Of a stretch of DNA of 64,000 nucleotides, positions 1-12,563 are shown in pieces. The stretch covers positions 1 through 64,000 of the forward strand of contig JAAMPI010000035.1 in the NCBI GenBank assembly GCA_013054445.1, in the 5' to 3' direction. Position numbers and translations under genes: made by a program. This DNA is from Cudoniella acicularis (Eukaryota > Ascomycota > Leotiomycetes > Helotiales > Helotiaceae). Each line of letters opens with the position of its first letter. Positions within the stretch are counted from its first letter, which is position 1. The notes below the pieces were generated by a model. That model did not search any database. It was not told the origin of the DNA and saw only the letters and a list, made by a program, of their open reading frames with translations.

Positions 1-15
1 TGTTGCTAGAGTTCG

Positions 16-228
16 TTAGTTACGGGTTAGATTAGGGAGATCAGGTAAAACGTACGCAGTGGTGTCACCGCATGTCGTGCCAGTGACGGCAGCGGAGTTT
101 ACGGTCGTAGAGGCTCGGAGGGAGAGAACTTCGAGGTAACGAACGTTGATGTCGGGGTTTGGGACGGGACTTGCGAGCACGCTAACTGAGGCGGCAAGGA
201 GGAGGGTAGCGATTTTGATTGTGTACAT
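16..228 (-). CDS. Small secreted protein, unknown function
   Basis: An ATG-started 70-residue reading frame. Residues 1-19 form a clear signal peptide (charged MYTIK start, hydrophobic LLLAASVSVLA core, cleavage likely after LAS), followed by PVPNPDIN. The mature part is about 50 residues with a single cysteine, so it is not a typical disulfide-rich effector. The stop lies 16 bases from the window edge, so a spliced longer form that continues outside the window cannot be excluded. No family is recognised. The call rests on the signal peptide and the ATG only. Confidence 0.45.
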   Translation of the reverse strand: MYTIKIATLLLAASVSVLASPVPNPDINVRYLEVLSLRASTTVNSAAVTGTTCGDTTAYVLPDLPNLTRN

Positions 229-1115
229 TATGTCTAATGCTTGATTTTGCTTTGTTTCGAAGATCGAAAAGTGGAGGGGAATAAAATAAAGTTATTAGAC
301 GTCAAGTCTTAATATTTGAATTGAATAAATACGAAGAATCGAAGGAATCGAAAAGAACGAATGTCGCGATCACAGATCGTAGTGATTGAAAGGTAAGAAT
401 GAACGAGGGACGGAAGAAGATCAGATAAGCGGCAACAACGATGTTATATACTTGCTCACTTGAGCAAGGTTTACCGCCTTCATCCGATTCATTTTATTTC
501 GGGCGTCTGTTTCGAGGCGTGTTATTTCACATTTCACGTGGCGATCATACATGGCCCTGATCTTCATCTCGTCTCCAAGATCTCATTGATGCGAAATCTG
601 CGTCTGAATATTGGGATGGCAGCAGGGGACGGCTCGCTTAGAAGCCCCTGACTCCTGAAACTCAGCTCAAAACATCCCCGACAAGCTAAGCGACAAGATG
701 GGCCCGGGAGTCTAAAAAGAGACAAGTAGCGTTTTGCTAAAGAATAGTGGAGCTTTCGTGTGATTATCTGACCCAAGGTTGTTTTCGCATCTCGTCGAGA
801 GTTTGCGCGCTCATCTTATTACCCTTGAATAAAGACAACTCAGGGAAATCTTCATTGAGATTTAAAGAGGCTTTGCCAGCGCAAGGGGTATTGAGGCCAA
901 TCCAAAATTTTAAAGATCGCTGGCGGTCTTAAATTGAAGTTTTTTGATGAGCTTTCTAGGAGCCTCATTGTTCCAAGACAATTTAAGGCGTCTATTTGTG
1001 GTGTTGCTGCAGTGGTTATATCATCAGATGGTGGCGAATTTTCAGGGAGATCGACCTCCGGGAGGATCTGCGGATATGATTTCGATCTAGGACAATTCTT
1101 AGAAAGAAAAATCTT
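229..1115. other. Intergenic, no gene recognised
   Basis: This holds the AT-rich upstream region of the small secreted protein and the 3' flank of the geranylgeranyltransferase gene. Reading frames here are short, mostly lack an ATG and show no conserved motif. Confidence 0.6.
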
Positions 1116-2713
1116 TCATATGGCTAGTCCTGCTTGGTATGGTGTTCTTAAAGCGCTTGTCAAAGACTTCGGACGCTCCTCGCTCAAAGTCATTTTCTTT
1201 TCAAAATCAGGATGATCTTCTCGTATCGAATAGCAGAACCCGTTATTCCAGTATGTCCTTGTCGGAACCAGAGCAGTAGCTCTAAGCGTTGAAATCCGCT
1301 CTCTTTGTTGTTTACTTATGCAAATTGCCGAATCGAGGGGTTTGATCCCAGGCTCCTTCAATACCGCAAGGGCGGCTAAGCCTAAATATGAGTGATAAAT
1401 ATCTAATTTATTGTCAGAGACTTTAGCTGTACTGGGGGAGGAAAACAAACCTGGTGGACTACCCGGATACTTGCCAAATCCTCCTATTCGATGCTGAGTC
1501 TGCTGAAATAAGAAGCGACGAATAGCATCCAAATCAACAAGCTTTGTATTGTTTTCACCAAGCATCTATATGCAGATTAGCTAAAACAAAGACTAGAAAT
1601 TGGAAAAATAACTCACATCTAGAGCTGCCCCTACCCAGAAAGTATAACATGTATCAACATTTTTGTTACAGCGACCGTTGAAACCAACAAACTCGTCTTT
1701 TTCGAGTGAGAGGCCGGGAACAAATGGCGAATCTTTATAGACACCAGCTAAGGCGTCCCGCTGCTCCTTCATGGGTAATTCTCCTCCTCCTTCTTCTTCT
1801 TCTTCTTCTTCTTCATCCTCCTCTTCTTGATATCCTACTTGTCTCGACACAAGCCATCGTATGGCTGCATCAATGTTCATAATGCCAGGCAATGGACCAC
1901 CGGGTTGGGAATTTGGCAACCGGTTAAGAATTGACAACGAAGCCAGAGCGCAATATGTGTACCCGGCTTTGAAGATTAGAAACAGGTACCTTTCAAAGGG
2001 GCCGGTAAGCTTACCGTGGGCTTCGTGCGAGAAACTTTCTGAAATACCTCCATCATATGTCTAGAAATATTAGCAAAAATTGTTTTTAACATCCAACAAG
2101 CATCACCTACCTGCCCAGAACGTAGGTGATTAACCAAAGCCTCGACATTGATATCTTCTTCCTTCTCTTGTTCACTCAATTCTACATCCCCTCTCAGCAT
2201 CCACCTCACAGATGTTAAGACATAGCAGTATCTCATATCATATCCGCCTTTAATCTTGCCGTCCTTAGTGACCAACTCTCCAAAACTGCCATCCGGCCTC
2301 TGCAACCTCTTCAGCCACTTCAAACATTCCTCTCTTTTGACACCCTCAAGCCCACCAACAAAACTCAGACTCAGTATAGCAAAATATGTAGCCGGCAGAT
2401 TGGCAGGATCCATCTCCTCTCCATCCTCTCCACCGGTGTAAAAGTCATCCGGATACCTATGGTTCGGCGAGCCGCAGAAGCCACCGTGAGGATGTTGGCA
2501 TTTCAAGATCCAGTTCCGGATTTCTGCCCGCTGCTGAGCGGGGAATGTCTCGGCACCTGCGCCGAGCAAGTCTAAGGCGGAGAGGATGAAGAAACCCAGA
2601 GTCATGCGCGAGGAGTCGGTGCTGGTGTATTGCGTTGGGAGGAGGGAATTGAGGCAGCGTTGCCAGTATTTGATGTGTTGGGGTATATCGAGATGTGGTT
2701 CTGGTTCTGCCAT
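1116..2713 (-). CDS. CDC43: Geranylgeranyltransferase type I beta subunit
   Basis: Beta subunit of protein geranylgeranyltransferase I, which attaches C20 lipid to CaaL-ending Rho/Cdc42-type GTPases in the cytosol, paired with the RAM2 alpha subunit encoded elsewhere. Four exons on the minus strand (2713-2111, 2060-2015, 1966-1617, 1565-1116) give 482 residues. The introns are 50, 48 and 51 nt. The spliced product restores the family signature YDGGIS...EAHAGYTYC around residues 203-220. The zinc ligands are visible as D321 and C323 (in DTCYTFWVGAAL) and H391 (in HSYLGLAALAV). The start is the first ATG, beginning MAEPEPHLDIPQH. An unusual Glu-rich insert (about residues 245-265) is encoded by a trinucleotide repeat. 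It is head-to-head with ILM1, 416 bp apart. Confidence 0.93.
1781..1829. repeat. CTT/CTC trinucleotide microsatellite in coding sequence
   Basis: A run of ctc/ttc triplets, interrupted once by atc, lies inside exon 3 of the geranylgeranyltransferase gene. Read on the minus strand it encodes a run of about a dozen Glu (with one Asp) followed by Gly-Gly-Gly. Length changes in multiples of three would keep the frame. Confidence 0.85.
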
Positions 2714-3129
2714 AGTTGCCCTCCAAGTTGCCCTCTTCTAAGGCAGTTTTGAAAGTGTTTAACGGTTGTATTGGTTTTTTTCTCAATACCGGATCGGATG
2801 AGTCCTCTGTTTCGTGTTGATCCGATAGGCGGTACCGCGGTACACCTACCCCTGATCTTCTCTCCCGGAAAAACGATACGCCTATTTGGATTAAGCTTCC
2901 GAAGGGTCCGTGGTCCGTGCCGAGAAATTTGGTCTTTTGACTTGCCGTGACGTGGGAGTTTCTGAAACAACGTCCTGGTAGCTGATGAGCAAAGCATGAC
3001 CAGTTCGCATCCTGCGTTGATCATCTGTCACCTTTCGCCACGATATAAATTTCATCTTTGAGATTTCTCTTTACATCTAACCCCGAAAAGAAATCTCAAG
3101 GAGAAAAATCCTCAAGACACAACGCAAAA
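2714..3129. promoter_or_regulatory. Divergent promoter region, CDC43 / ILM1
   Basis: The 416 bp between two divergent ATGs must carry both promoters. A TATA-like tataaat lies near 3044, about 85 bp before the ILM1 start, followed by an A-rich leader. No other site is assigned. Confidence 0.5.
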
Positions 3130-3843
3130 ATGGCACTCATATCTGCTGCCACGATTATCACTTCTCTTTCGCTTTTCCACATAACTCTCTCATACTTCTT
3201 CCTCACCTCTCCGAACCAGATCGCAGACCAGACACTGGTCTTCATAATAGGGGAGGCAATGGGCATGGTATTTCCCCCTTCTCCTCTTCTCCTATTCGAA
3301 GGAATAAAAACCAAATTCCTAACAACTACCTAGCCACACTCCCGTGCCTTCGAAGTTCAATCTGCGCCCCTATCCTTTCTCTCCGCAGTCTTCTTCTTCT
3401 TCGGCATAAGCGATCTGGTAGCTTGTTCACTACCCGAAGAAATATATACCTATTTCTGGGGCTCTCAAGGTGCGCTCTTACCCTTACTTTTCCCTTTTCT
3501 TAACTTTCTATTACGCCCCTTTTCTCTTCAGCTAAGCTTCAGTACCAAAGCTAACTTCAGACTGCAAAAATTAGCGCCAGTACGACTGACCCTCCTCTTC
3601 ATCCTATCAGGCTATTCCTACGCTTTCTCCTCCACCTCTCCCCTATACACATCGGCAGACAGCACACACGCATATGTACCGAGCAGCTGGGGCGAAGGGC
3701 TCAAGAACCGGATTTTCTTCACGTGGGCGTTTGTGGAAATGATTACTTGGTTTTGGATTTTCGTGACATTAAGGGAGGAGAGAAAGGAGTTCATGCAGAA
3801 GGTTGCGAGAAGAAGGGCGGCAGTGGATGAAGATAGGATGTGA
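3130..3843 (+). CDS. ILM1: ILM1 family membrane protein (increased loss of mitochondrial DNA)
   Basis: Three exons (3130-3267, 3334-3469, 3575-3843) give 180 residues. Intron 1 (66 nt) and intron 2 (105 nt) both contain a ctaac branch site. Splicing at ttag/cgcc restores the family's WGSQ-APVRL junction, which fixed the acceptor choice. The protein is hydrophobic with about four membrane segments: an N-terminal stretch (LFHITLSYFFL), a segment after QSAPLSFLSAVFFFFGI, one after APVRLTLLFILSGY, and a C-terminal one (FVEMITWFWIFV). It ends in a basic tail. In yeast loss of ILM1 destabilises mitochondrial DNA, but the molecular role is unknown and the protein is ER or mitochondria associated. 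It converges on NAA25 with 237 bp between the stops. Confidence 0.85.
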
Positions 3844-4080
3844 GATATTGAAATTATTTACAATGTTTAAAACATGAATTATTGCGAAGATTTTGCAGCA
3901 AGATTTTTGGCCACTGTGATTTACTGTGAGAATGAGCGGCTCTTGCGCTTTTTATAGGGAATCCATGCCAGTTCGTGACTTTTATCTACGCAAGTTCTAT
4001 TCACTCATCCCCTATTTCACAATTTTAACAGCAGCTCATATTCCTATTTTCCCCTCCATCTCACAAGGTCATAACACGTT

Positions 4081-7000
4081 TCAAGAGGCAAGAGCCTTCA
4101 AATATGCTAACCCAGCCACACTTTCCCTCCAACTCTCTACTACGTGTCCCGCCCAAATCTCCAAAAAGGACGGATCCATCAAATTTCTCAACTTACCCAG
4201 CACACTCTCTTCCTCCTCGCCGCCCAACACACTGTCTAAAACTTTATCAATCCAACCCCCTTCATCAAGTCCCTTCTTGATAAGCAAGGTTTTGTCGGCC
4301 ACAACTTTCATCACCTTCTTGGCTACCTCTTCCATCTTCTTACTCGCTTCCGCTTGAGACTGGTGAACTTCTTTCCCTTGTTTTGAAAGGAAGGTGCAAA
4401 AATTGACAGCGGTCTTGGCTATATCGTAGGCTGTGTATAATGCATGTAACGTGATTGCAAGCGCAGGCACCAACTCCTTGATATCCTCAAGAAGCTCAGC
4501 CTGCCCTTCGAGGCTCGCAAGCAAATCCTTGTTGTATGTATCAACTCGAGACTGGAACTTGGGCTCACTCCAGCGATCGTGGTTGCAGGCGTCAAGGATG
4601 ATGAGCGTCATGGATTCAGAGGCTATTCGGGCGAGGTTTTCGGGCTTACTAAGGAGCTTGTGTGAAGGTGTGGGTGATTTTGGTGGAGTTGAGGCGGAGG
4701 TGAGGAATGAGGAGAGAGCAGCTTGTATTGAGGTTTTGCTGCTTTCAGGGGAGGCTGCTGTGTCGATGAGTTGAATCAGCTTTTCTGTAGCCAGATTAAC
4801 TCGAACTCGGTAGTCCTGGGTAATTTCAGCGCATGTTCAACAAACAACAATAGATGGACCTTACAGATGGACCTGGAAAGACTCGGGAAATCTCTTCGAA
4901 TCGCGGCCCTTTTGTAGACTCAAAATTCGGGAAAGATTCGTAGTCGTTGGAATCCGAAAAGGGTGTTTCTAGCATTTCCAAGTTATGTGCTACTTTTGAT
5001 CAGTCTAAGCGAAGAAAAAGCATGATGTTAAATGCTTACGGATAATATCATAGCCTCCATCTACCACTATTTCTTGTGCAGTTGTGTTCGGCTCTACTAA
5101 CCTTGAAACTTTCCTGGCCTCGATGCTAGACATTACGGCAGAGATAGTCCGTGAAAGTGTATCCAATGCCTCCATCAGCTCAAATATTGTATTGTAACTG
5201 CCATGCTTGAAAGATAACCAAATATTCTTTCTAACATGACCGCGAGCACCTCTATACAACTTTTGCTGCTTCTTGAGAGACTCGAGAGGAGTTCTGTATG
5301 GCTGAGAGTCTTCGGATAACGGCGTGAAAGAATGTGGATGAAAAGTTGATATCCTGTCAAAAAGGGTATAGGATAGTGTATCTAACTGAATCTGCTTCAG
5401 TGAAAGCTCTTGATACTGGGACATGGCCAACACTCCGCAGCCCAAAAATTGACACAGCCGAGTCAACAATAGCCGAATTTGAAAGTTCGATGTAGAGTGT
5501 GAAAGTCCATAATCCAACAATGCTGAGGCTTGTAGAATATAGGAGGTCTCAAAACTTTCTTGGCCATTGGCCTCTGACAGCTTCACCAAGCACATCGCAG
5601 CTAAAATGCAGAGATCATCAGCTGGATGTCTATCCGTTGCTTGCAAGTTCCATGAGTGTCGGCCACCGTCAATAGCACAGAGGTATAATTTTGTAGCGCC
5701 ATTAGCGAGATCTCTGAGGCAGGTTGTACAAAACTGATTGCATGGCTCCGAGCATGAAATACACTTGTATTGCTGCCCCTTTATCGGGTTCTGGTGCTTC
5801 TCGTTTTCTGGTAAACCGCTTAGCAAAAGATATCGCAACTTGAACGCATTTATGTGCTCTGTAATTTTGCTTCCTGTTTTGAACTAACAAATTGTCAGTA
5901 AGTGGTCAACCGTGAAGTACACTGGTGACATTTCAAGCTGAATCATTTCAACTTGGCTAGTCAGAAACAACTTACCCCGTTGTACTCAGGTTTCGGAATC
6001 TCGCCGGGCTTAACCAGGACATAGCTAGAGTGACCAGGGTCCCCAAAAACCGCGTTGCTCGACAGAGCGTCAAGTAACTGTTTACGTTCATCGGTGTTCA
6101 GCTGTTCAATAAAAGGCCTCAAGTCGCTGTACGCAGTACTTGCCACCCCGTATTGCTGTAAGTATTTCACAATAATGGTGACTCTATGTTGAGTAGTGTC
6201 GTGAGTCGAGGCAAACGCCGAACTTGCATCAAGAGAGACCTTGACCCAAGCAAGGGAAGCATTTCTTTTCCAACTTTTTTCGACTTCACAAGTGGGATCC
6301 AAGTGAGCTTCCACTTCACACGTGACTTCATCCTTGAATCTATTTTTGGTCACATAAATTTCTTCTCAAGGGATAATTTCGAACTTACTCGTGTCCTTGA
6401 AGCTCAACTGCCGACCGTATAAAAGCCTCCCACACAATCCAGTCACTCAATCCAGATTCTGAAAGCTGCCCGGACTCGTCTTTTGTCCGGGCTCGCTTTA
6501 GTAAGACTTTGGTGGTATCGAATAGCTCTTGCCATGCTTGGGCACGTTCCAACAACTTCAGCCTGAATCTCCATAATTGCCACTCACCTTTTGCAATTGC
6601 GGATTCTGGTCCCAATGAGGGATCCCGTAAATAATCTAGTCGCTGTTCGATCTTGCCACCCATTTCCGTGATCCTCTGCAAGAGGAGAAGCTCCTGTGGT
6701 GTGTGAATAGACCGGATTGGGAGCTGTTTCGGATCCTGCCAAAAGCAGTTAATATTACCCGACGGGCTCACAGCAAATGGTTTTGCTTACGGCTTGCTTT
6801 GTGGCCGCTGAGAGTTTTCCTATCTGGGCCAGGGCCAAGGCGCTCCATAACTTTCGCTGCTTTTCTGGATATTTCGCGGAAGTCTGAAACTTGTTAGTGA
6901 TTAAATGAGACAGCGTATTCCGAGACTTGCAGAATAGAGGAACATGGTCGATATGTTCCAGAAAATATATGCATGGTTGCTTTGGAAATTTTTCTCCAGG

Positions 7001-7624
7001 CTGTTCGATATCTAGTCGGGGTTCATTAGCACTCTTCAGTTACGGATTCGAGACCCCAGAGAATTTGAATTTCCTCTCGACAAATTGATAAATACCTGTT
7101 TGGCATGCTCAAGATCATCCTTAGCAAGGCAGGCCTCAAAACACTTCAGACTAAGATCTTCATTTTTTGGTTGCGACTTCACGCACAGCCACCGTAGTTC
7201 GCCAACAATTCTCTCCCAGCTTTCTTGCGGTTCGGGGAGCACATTCTCAAATGCCTCATCGTACAACTCAATGGTTTCAAGTTCTGGAATAACCAGTTTC
7301 CTCTCTACTAACTCCTCTAGGTGAAGGATTATAGCAGCTTTCTCGGAGACAAGCGGGGAATGGCTGCGAATAAATATTTTGAGCGCCTGTGATGCAATCA
7401 GTCAAGTGCAAAAGTTAATACTAGGTCACGTGAGATGCTATGTCGAGGTGAAATGAAAGTTGTCTGCAGATAATTTCCATCCTCAAAACGCTCACCTCAT
7501 GATACTCGGATGGCTTCTTCGCGAGACGCTTGTCTACAAGCTTCAAGGCCTGTTTGAAGTTCTCGGCTTCGATCGCATTCCAGATTGGGGCATCCTGGCG
7601 ATCCCTGAGCACCTGGTCCGCCAT
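4081..7624 (-). CDS. NAA25: NatB N-terminal acetyltransferase auxiliary subunit
   Basis: NAA25/Mdm20/Arm1, the ribosome-anchoring TPR-like subunit of NatB, which with NAA20 acetylates proteins starting Met-Asp/Glu/Asn/Gln. Nine exons on the minus strand (7624-7496, 7386-7096, 7011-6931, 6883-6791, 6735-6389, 6339-5976, 5883-5040, 4989-4865, 4815-4081) give 1002 residues, as expected for the filamentous-fungal form. Markers are the N-terminal APIWNAIEAENFKQAL, the middle LPIRSIHTPQELLLLQRI, and INAFKLRYLLLSGLP before the long C-terminal helical region. The ATG at 7624 (MADQVLRDRQ) was chosen over upstream in-frame sequence because conservation starts there. The intron at 6930-6884 uses a GC donor (see findings). 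The acceptor for exon 7 (ttag/ttc) was chosen because the nearer acag breaks the frame. Confidence 0.9.
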
Positions 7625-10600
7625 CTTGCGCCCACTTCTGATCCTGGCAAAAGGCTCATGCGGCTTGAAAACTAAAGACTGATATCGATTAGAGGTCTTT
7701 GCGGAGGCAGCCGAGTTGGGAGAGCGATTTATTGCTTGGAAAGGGCAGCTCGGCAGAAATTGTTTGTGGTTTGCGGATGACAAGCGAGAAAACTAAACGA
7801 TGATTTGAGGAGAACCTCAAGGGTCTATTTGTGCCGTTAAGGATCTAGTGGAGCGGCAGCCAGGATCCCATCAACATTACTTTAGCGGCTTGTACTTTTG
7901 ATGCCTTTTTGATTATTGGTATGACAGTGCAACGTTGTTACTTTCTTAACCCCTCACTTCACGGGTGCAAATTGAATTGTTTCGGCATTGATAATGACCC
8001 TACTTTTCCTTCTCCTATGAGGTTTGACGGAAGAAGCCCTGCGATAAAAATGCAGTGGGTAAGGAAGCCGAGGCCATTTACATGTCCTCGCCATAGCAAT
8101 CGGCAAATAGAGGAGCTGGATTTTCCCTTTTGAGTAGTGTAATGTACAGGCATAATCATATCATACAAAGTCGTCGGGCAACGTCTTCGGATTCCCATCA
8201 CAACTAAAACCATTTTATTGCCTCCTTCTTCCTCGCCTCCTTCCGCTTCGTAGTCTAAATGTGGTCAGTATCGTCCGTTATCCGAATACAACGACGTAAA
8301 GGCGTAAAGGCATGCTAAACTGGAACAGCGACATCGGAGCCCCGTTACTACAGTCAGAACAGTACGGGGAAGTAGGATGGCTCCTCGAAATTGATTTTTC
8401 CTACTACTGAGCAAGAACCAGCATATCGACAGGCTACCTAGTCACCCTTGAAGACTTGCCTCTCGCCACTCAACTCAATGAGATAAGTTAAACGTACCCA
8501 TTGCTTTTTGCAATCCCGATATGCCCTAACACACCATCAGCGCTGTTATCGGAAACTTAATTTGAGACGAGTTTCTGAAGAATGGATACTCGGTGACTGC
8601 ACCATCGAGAGAACCCTGTTGTGGAATCAGGAAAAGAGGGAATCCGGACAAAATAAATTACTCACTGGAAGTAATCAGTGCACAGCTCGCGATCACCCCC
8701 GTTCCTATGCAGACATTTCAGACTCTTGTTTGCAGCTTCTTGGCATGGATCGTAGAACTCGGAAAATCGTTTGCTAGACAGAGAAAGTTCGGGTCAGCCG
8801 GGGCATGTCAAAATTCAACCCAATTAAAGAGGAAATATCGCCGCGGTTATTACAATTGGTAAGGCTGGAGTTGGAGACTGAAGTTGAGCACGGAGGGTGG
8901 CGCGGTTAGGGGGCATGTGGTAGGATTGGTTACCTTTCGAACTTCTGGCTCGTCTTCTTGTCCCAAGGGGTATCTTGGGCGCCTTCGGCTTCGGGGTTAT
9001 CCGCATCTTTGGCCGGCATGATGTGCCCTTCGTCGTGCAGCGCAGGAGAGCAGCGGACAGCAGTCTCACAGCCTCGAAGATTTCTGGAGGTCCTCAAGCT
9101 AAAGGACCCGGCGATTTCTCGGCTGGCCGCTTACAGTCTAGCTTCACGGCTACTTATCGCGCAGACAGGGGTATGATGCCGAGGAGCGAGGGCCTTATCG
9201 CCCGGGAGATTTGTGGGAGACTTCAGTCACTTCACTTTGGACAACGTCGACGTCGTTACCTCTACTGGATGACAGGACGGTTTTTCCAAACTGCTTGGCA
9301 GGTACGCAGCCGCTGCTTGTTGGCTCTTTACGGGCCACTTACTGGCTTCACTGCTTCAGCATTTTATAGTACTGCCCTTACTCGGAACCATGGTCCATGG
9401 GCCACCATCACAAACTCACAAGCCTTATCTTACACAAGGACATCTCGTGGAGTCATTGAGCTGGCAAGTCAGAGCGAGTACCAAGTGCTTACATAGTCAC
9501 AGTGAGCAACCTCAATGCGAATCTCCCGAGCGGCAATGGTTCCCCGTTGTTTTGTGGCGGTACAGATGAAACTCTGCAGCTGGTCCAGTGACCTTACAAC
9601 TCCAGTGCAGTCTGTACTTCCGTATGGTATGCGGCTGCTCTACTACCTGCCTATGTACACAGCTCTTCTACACTGCTGCGGCCCGCTCCTGCAGTTGCAG
9701 TTCCTGTTACTGTTGCTTTTCAACTGCGGCTGACCCAATACTTTACCTGCACTGACGGCCGGTGTGGCCTGACCCAGACATGCTGCACCAAAAGTCTGGC
9801 CTCGCCGTTCGCCGACGTCTTCAGATGGTTTGCATCTAATCCCGAGGATGCGTCCGTTAACGGCTGCCGCTCTGCACACTGCTGGTAGGTGCTTTAAATT
9901 TAGCACCCACTGGTTGACCAAGCGAGACCTGTCACTGTCACTTATTCAAGTGCGTCGCTCTTGGTCGTTTATTGTTCCATATCGGGTCATCAGATCCAGC
10001 ATTTTGATATCTCCCCGCTCTGCTCAGCTTGTATTCCGTTAGCCCTCCACACCTCTTCTCAACTCCTCCACTCTTGCTTCTATGAGTCTCCACACTTGAC
10101 GCTTGATATGTGCTGTTTGCTAATCTGTGCTCCGGTTACCTGTCGCTCGTGCAAAAGCGCCAGGTGACGACGCTGCCTGGCCTCATCTTCTCATGCCCTC
10201 CTTGCCGTGGTTAAGGTCGATGCGTGTCGAGACTCCTGATTGGTATGCGCTGTAAGGCAGGCGCTGGGTTATCACGTTGTGTCGGACCAGTCCATACTTT
10301 TGAAGCCCCCGCACTATCCATTTCCAGAAACGTTTTCCATACAGCATTCCAGCCACCGCTTTGACTGCACATCAGTTCAACCAGTCGAGTTCGTTCGGCT
10401 GCCCTGCTTCGAGATTTGACCCTGCTGTCCAGCAAAACTCCAGCCACTTTGGCAGAACAGCGCGAGATTCACAACGATAAGCTTGCTGCAACAGCGAGGC
10501 CTGCGTGCAAAGTATCGTGAGACTGTCTGAAGCCATCATTCGCATATGCGTGGTATGAGAACGGTTAAGGGGATCTGAGAAAAGGTGTGGAGGGACTCAA

Positions 10601-11322
10601 CCAGGGCAGGCTGGATCGAAGCATCAAGGACGTGCAAAAGTCACGGTTGATCACCCGGTAGCGCATTTCCTAGGTTGGACTGGATCACCTACGTGGAGGC
10701 TTCGCACCCTGAAGAAGACCATAGGAAATCGTGTGGAGGCCAGAAGGAGAACACATCAGGTATAAAGGAACAATAACAGCTGCCGTCCTTGCCTTCACCT
10801 CTTGATCAGATTAAACTCAAACACAACGAGCTCTCTTCATCATAACCCCGATCCCATCTCCAACCATCGACAAGACGGAAGAGATAACTCTCACGCTGTG
10901 AGGCGACTAATCGTAAACAAATTGTAAGTCTCTGCATTTACTACTCCAGCATACACGAATCAATCAGCACTTGAGAAAGGAAAGGTCAGTGAATAGAAAG
11001 ATCAGTGAATCGAAGGCATCTTCCAGTCCTCTACTTTAGGACTTGTGCCATCTGTCTATTCCATCAAACCTTTCTTAGAGAGAAAGCAATGGTGGAAGAG
11101 AACAGGGCCTTCCTATTCAGTCTTTACCCTTTTGCACTGCCCCTTTTCAATAGTCTACCACACCCAGTAGGAAATTTCTCCGTAGTCGACGTGTTTTGCA
11201 ATACCTCCAGATATGTTCATACTTCATCCACTTGGAAGATAACCCAAATCCTTCCAGGAGCACAAACTTATCTTTCACAGAGGCTCATTCGCCACACACA
11301 CGCCAGAAACTCGTCTCTCAAC
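7625..11322. other. 3.7-kb stretch without a convincing gene
   Basis: This spans the NAA25 promoter and the promoter and leader of the oxygenase gene. Long frames exist, for example plus-strand 8975-9496 (173 residues), but they are Arg/Ser-rich, have no domain, overlap other frames and look like chance frames in GC-balanced DNA. A TATA box (tataaag) at about 10761 followed by a C/T-rich tract (10790-10880) probably marks the transcription start of the downstream gene. No transposase, reverse transcriptase or tRNA was recognised. Confidence 0.5.
10761..10766 (+). promoter_or_regulatory. Candidate TATA box of the 2-oxoglutarate oxygenase gene
   Basis: tataaa is followed about 30-110 bp later by pyrimidine-rich sequence with CAACC/CATC motifs typical of fungal start sites. 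That would give a leader of about 500 nt. A gtaagt at 10924 suggests the leader is spliced, but its acceptor is uncertain. Confidence 0.4.
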
Positions 11323-12563
11323 ATGGCCACTCCTGATGTGTTTGGACCCGGCACCTCTGAACGCTTTTACTCGAAGACTATCAACTCGCCTAGGTTGAAC
11401 CCCTCTTCGAAGGAAACCCAAGAAAGCCTCAAGCGCTCCTTTGCAAGATATCTGGCTTCAGATCATGGCTCTTCGGCAATTGGCAAGCTCTTCGACCCGA
11501 ATAAGCATCTTGCCTATGAGGAGCCAAAATATATCCACACCATGCAAGACATTGGATTCCCAGCCACCAAAGGCGTTTCACCAGTGGCGGTTTCTGAGCC
11601 CTTTCATTTGTTCAGCGAGGACGCCGTCAATATAATGAGAGCCGAAATTCTTGACCCAGAAGTACAGGAGAAATATAGCTACACCTCTGACATCGCCCCC
11701 AAGCAGCTCCGTGGCTATGCCCCAAAGTAAGAGTTCCGCAATGATGCTAATGGGAGCTGTATACTAACTATTGTAGACATGGCAAGTTTATCTTTGAAGC
11801 TTGGAAGCATCCCGAAACGCTGTCCATTATCTCCAAAATCGCTGGTATCGACCTCGTTCCCGTCATGGACTATGAAATTGGCCACATAAACATGTCCATC
11901 CCCGGAGAGAAGAAAGAGTACGATAACAGCGTTATGAATTCTGAGGAAGATGAGGAAGCTATCGTGGGATGGCATAGAGACAGTTATCCCTTTGTTTGTG
12001 TTTTGATGATGAGTGATACGAATGGTATGGTGGGAGGAGAGACTGCCTTGAGGACTGGTACCGGAGAGATCAAGAAGGTTCGAGGTCCACAGAAGGTAAG
12101 ACAATAGGAATACTCTAGAATTGTGCTGTTTCTGACTTGGGTCCAGGGTTGTGCTGTTGTACTCCAAGGTCGTTACATTGACCATCAAGCTCTGAGAGCC
12201 TTTGGCGGCCAGGAGCGCATCACCATGGTCACATCGTTCCGCCCTCGTTCACCCGGTCTTCGAGATGATACTGTTCTGACCACCGTCCGGCCGATCTCCA
12301 ACTTGTCAGATCTGTATGGTCAAACAATCGAGTACCAGCTCGAGAACGCTGAAGCTCGAATCCGTCAGATGCTCAAGAACGTTCGTGATTCAATGAAAGC
12401 CGGCGCTACGGACGTCTCTTCGATCAAGTCATTTCTTGATTTCGAGATCAGGACGATGACACATCTCAATAATGAAATTGTTGATGAGTCTCTGGTGCAG
12501 AAAGGTCATCTAGCTGAAGTCTGCAAGGATGCGGCTAGTGCAAAACGCAACAAGGTCGAGTAA
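11323..12563 (+). CDS. Fe(II)/2-oxoglutarate-dependent oxygenase family protein
   Basis: Three exons (11323-11726, 11777-12095, 12147-12563) give 379 residues. The introns are 50 and 51 nt, the first with an actaac branch site. The double-stranded beta-helix iron triad is visible: H201 and D203 in GWHRDSYPF, and H254 in RYIDHQALRA, followed by R273 in TSFRPRSP as the likely 2-oxoglutarate contact. The protein belongs to a fungal family of unknown substrate, so hydroxylation or oxidation of a small molecule is inferred only from the fold. The ATG in the acATGG context was chosen. An in-frame ATG at 11089 would add 78 residues of unconserved sequence. There is no signal peptide in the chosen form. 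The C-terminus is helical and charged. Confidence 0.8.

Noticed and set aside
8975..9496. 173-codon plus-strand frame in the large gap before the oxygenase gene
   Set aside because: It lacks a conserved domain, its composition is Arg/Ser-rich without structure, and overlapping frames on both strands are equally open.
11089..11322. N-terminal extension of the 2-oxoglutarate oxygenase from an upstream ATG
   Set aside because: The extra 78 residues are unconserved and do not look like a targeting peptide; the ATG at 11323 has a better context.
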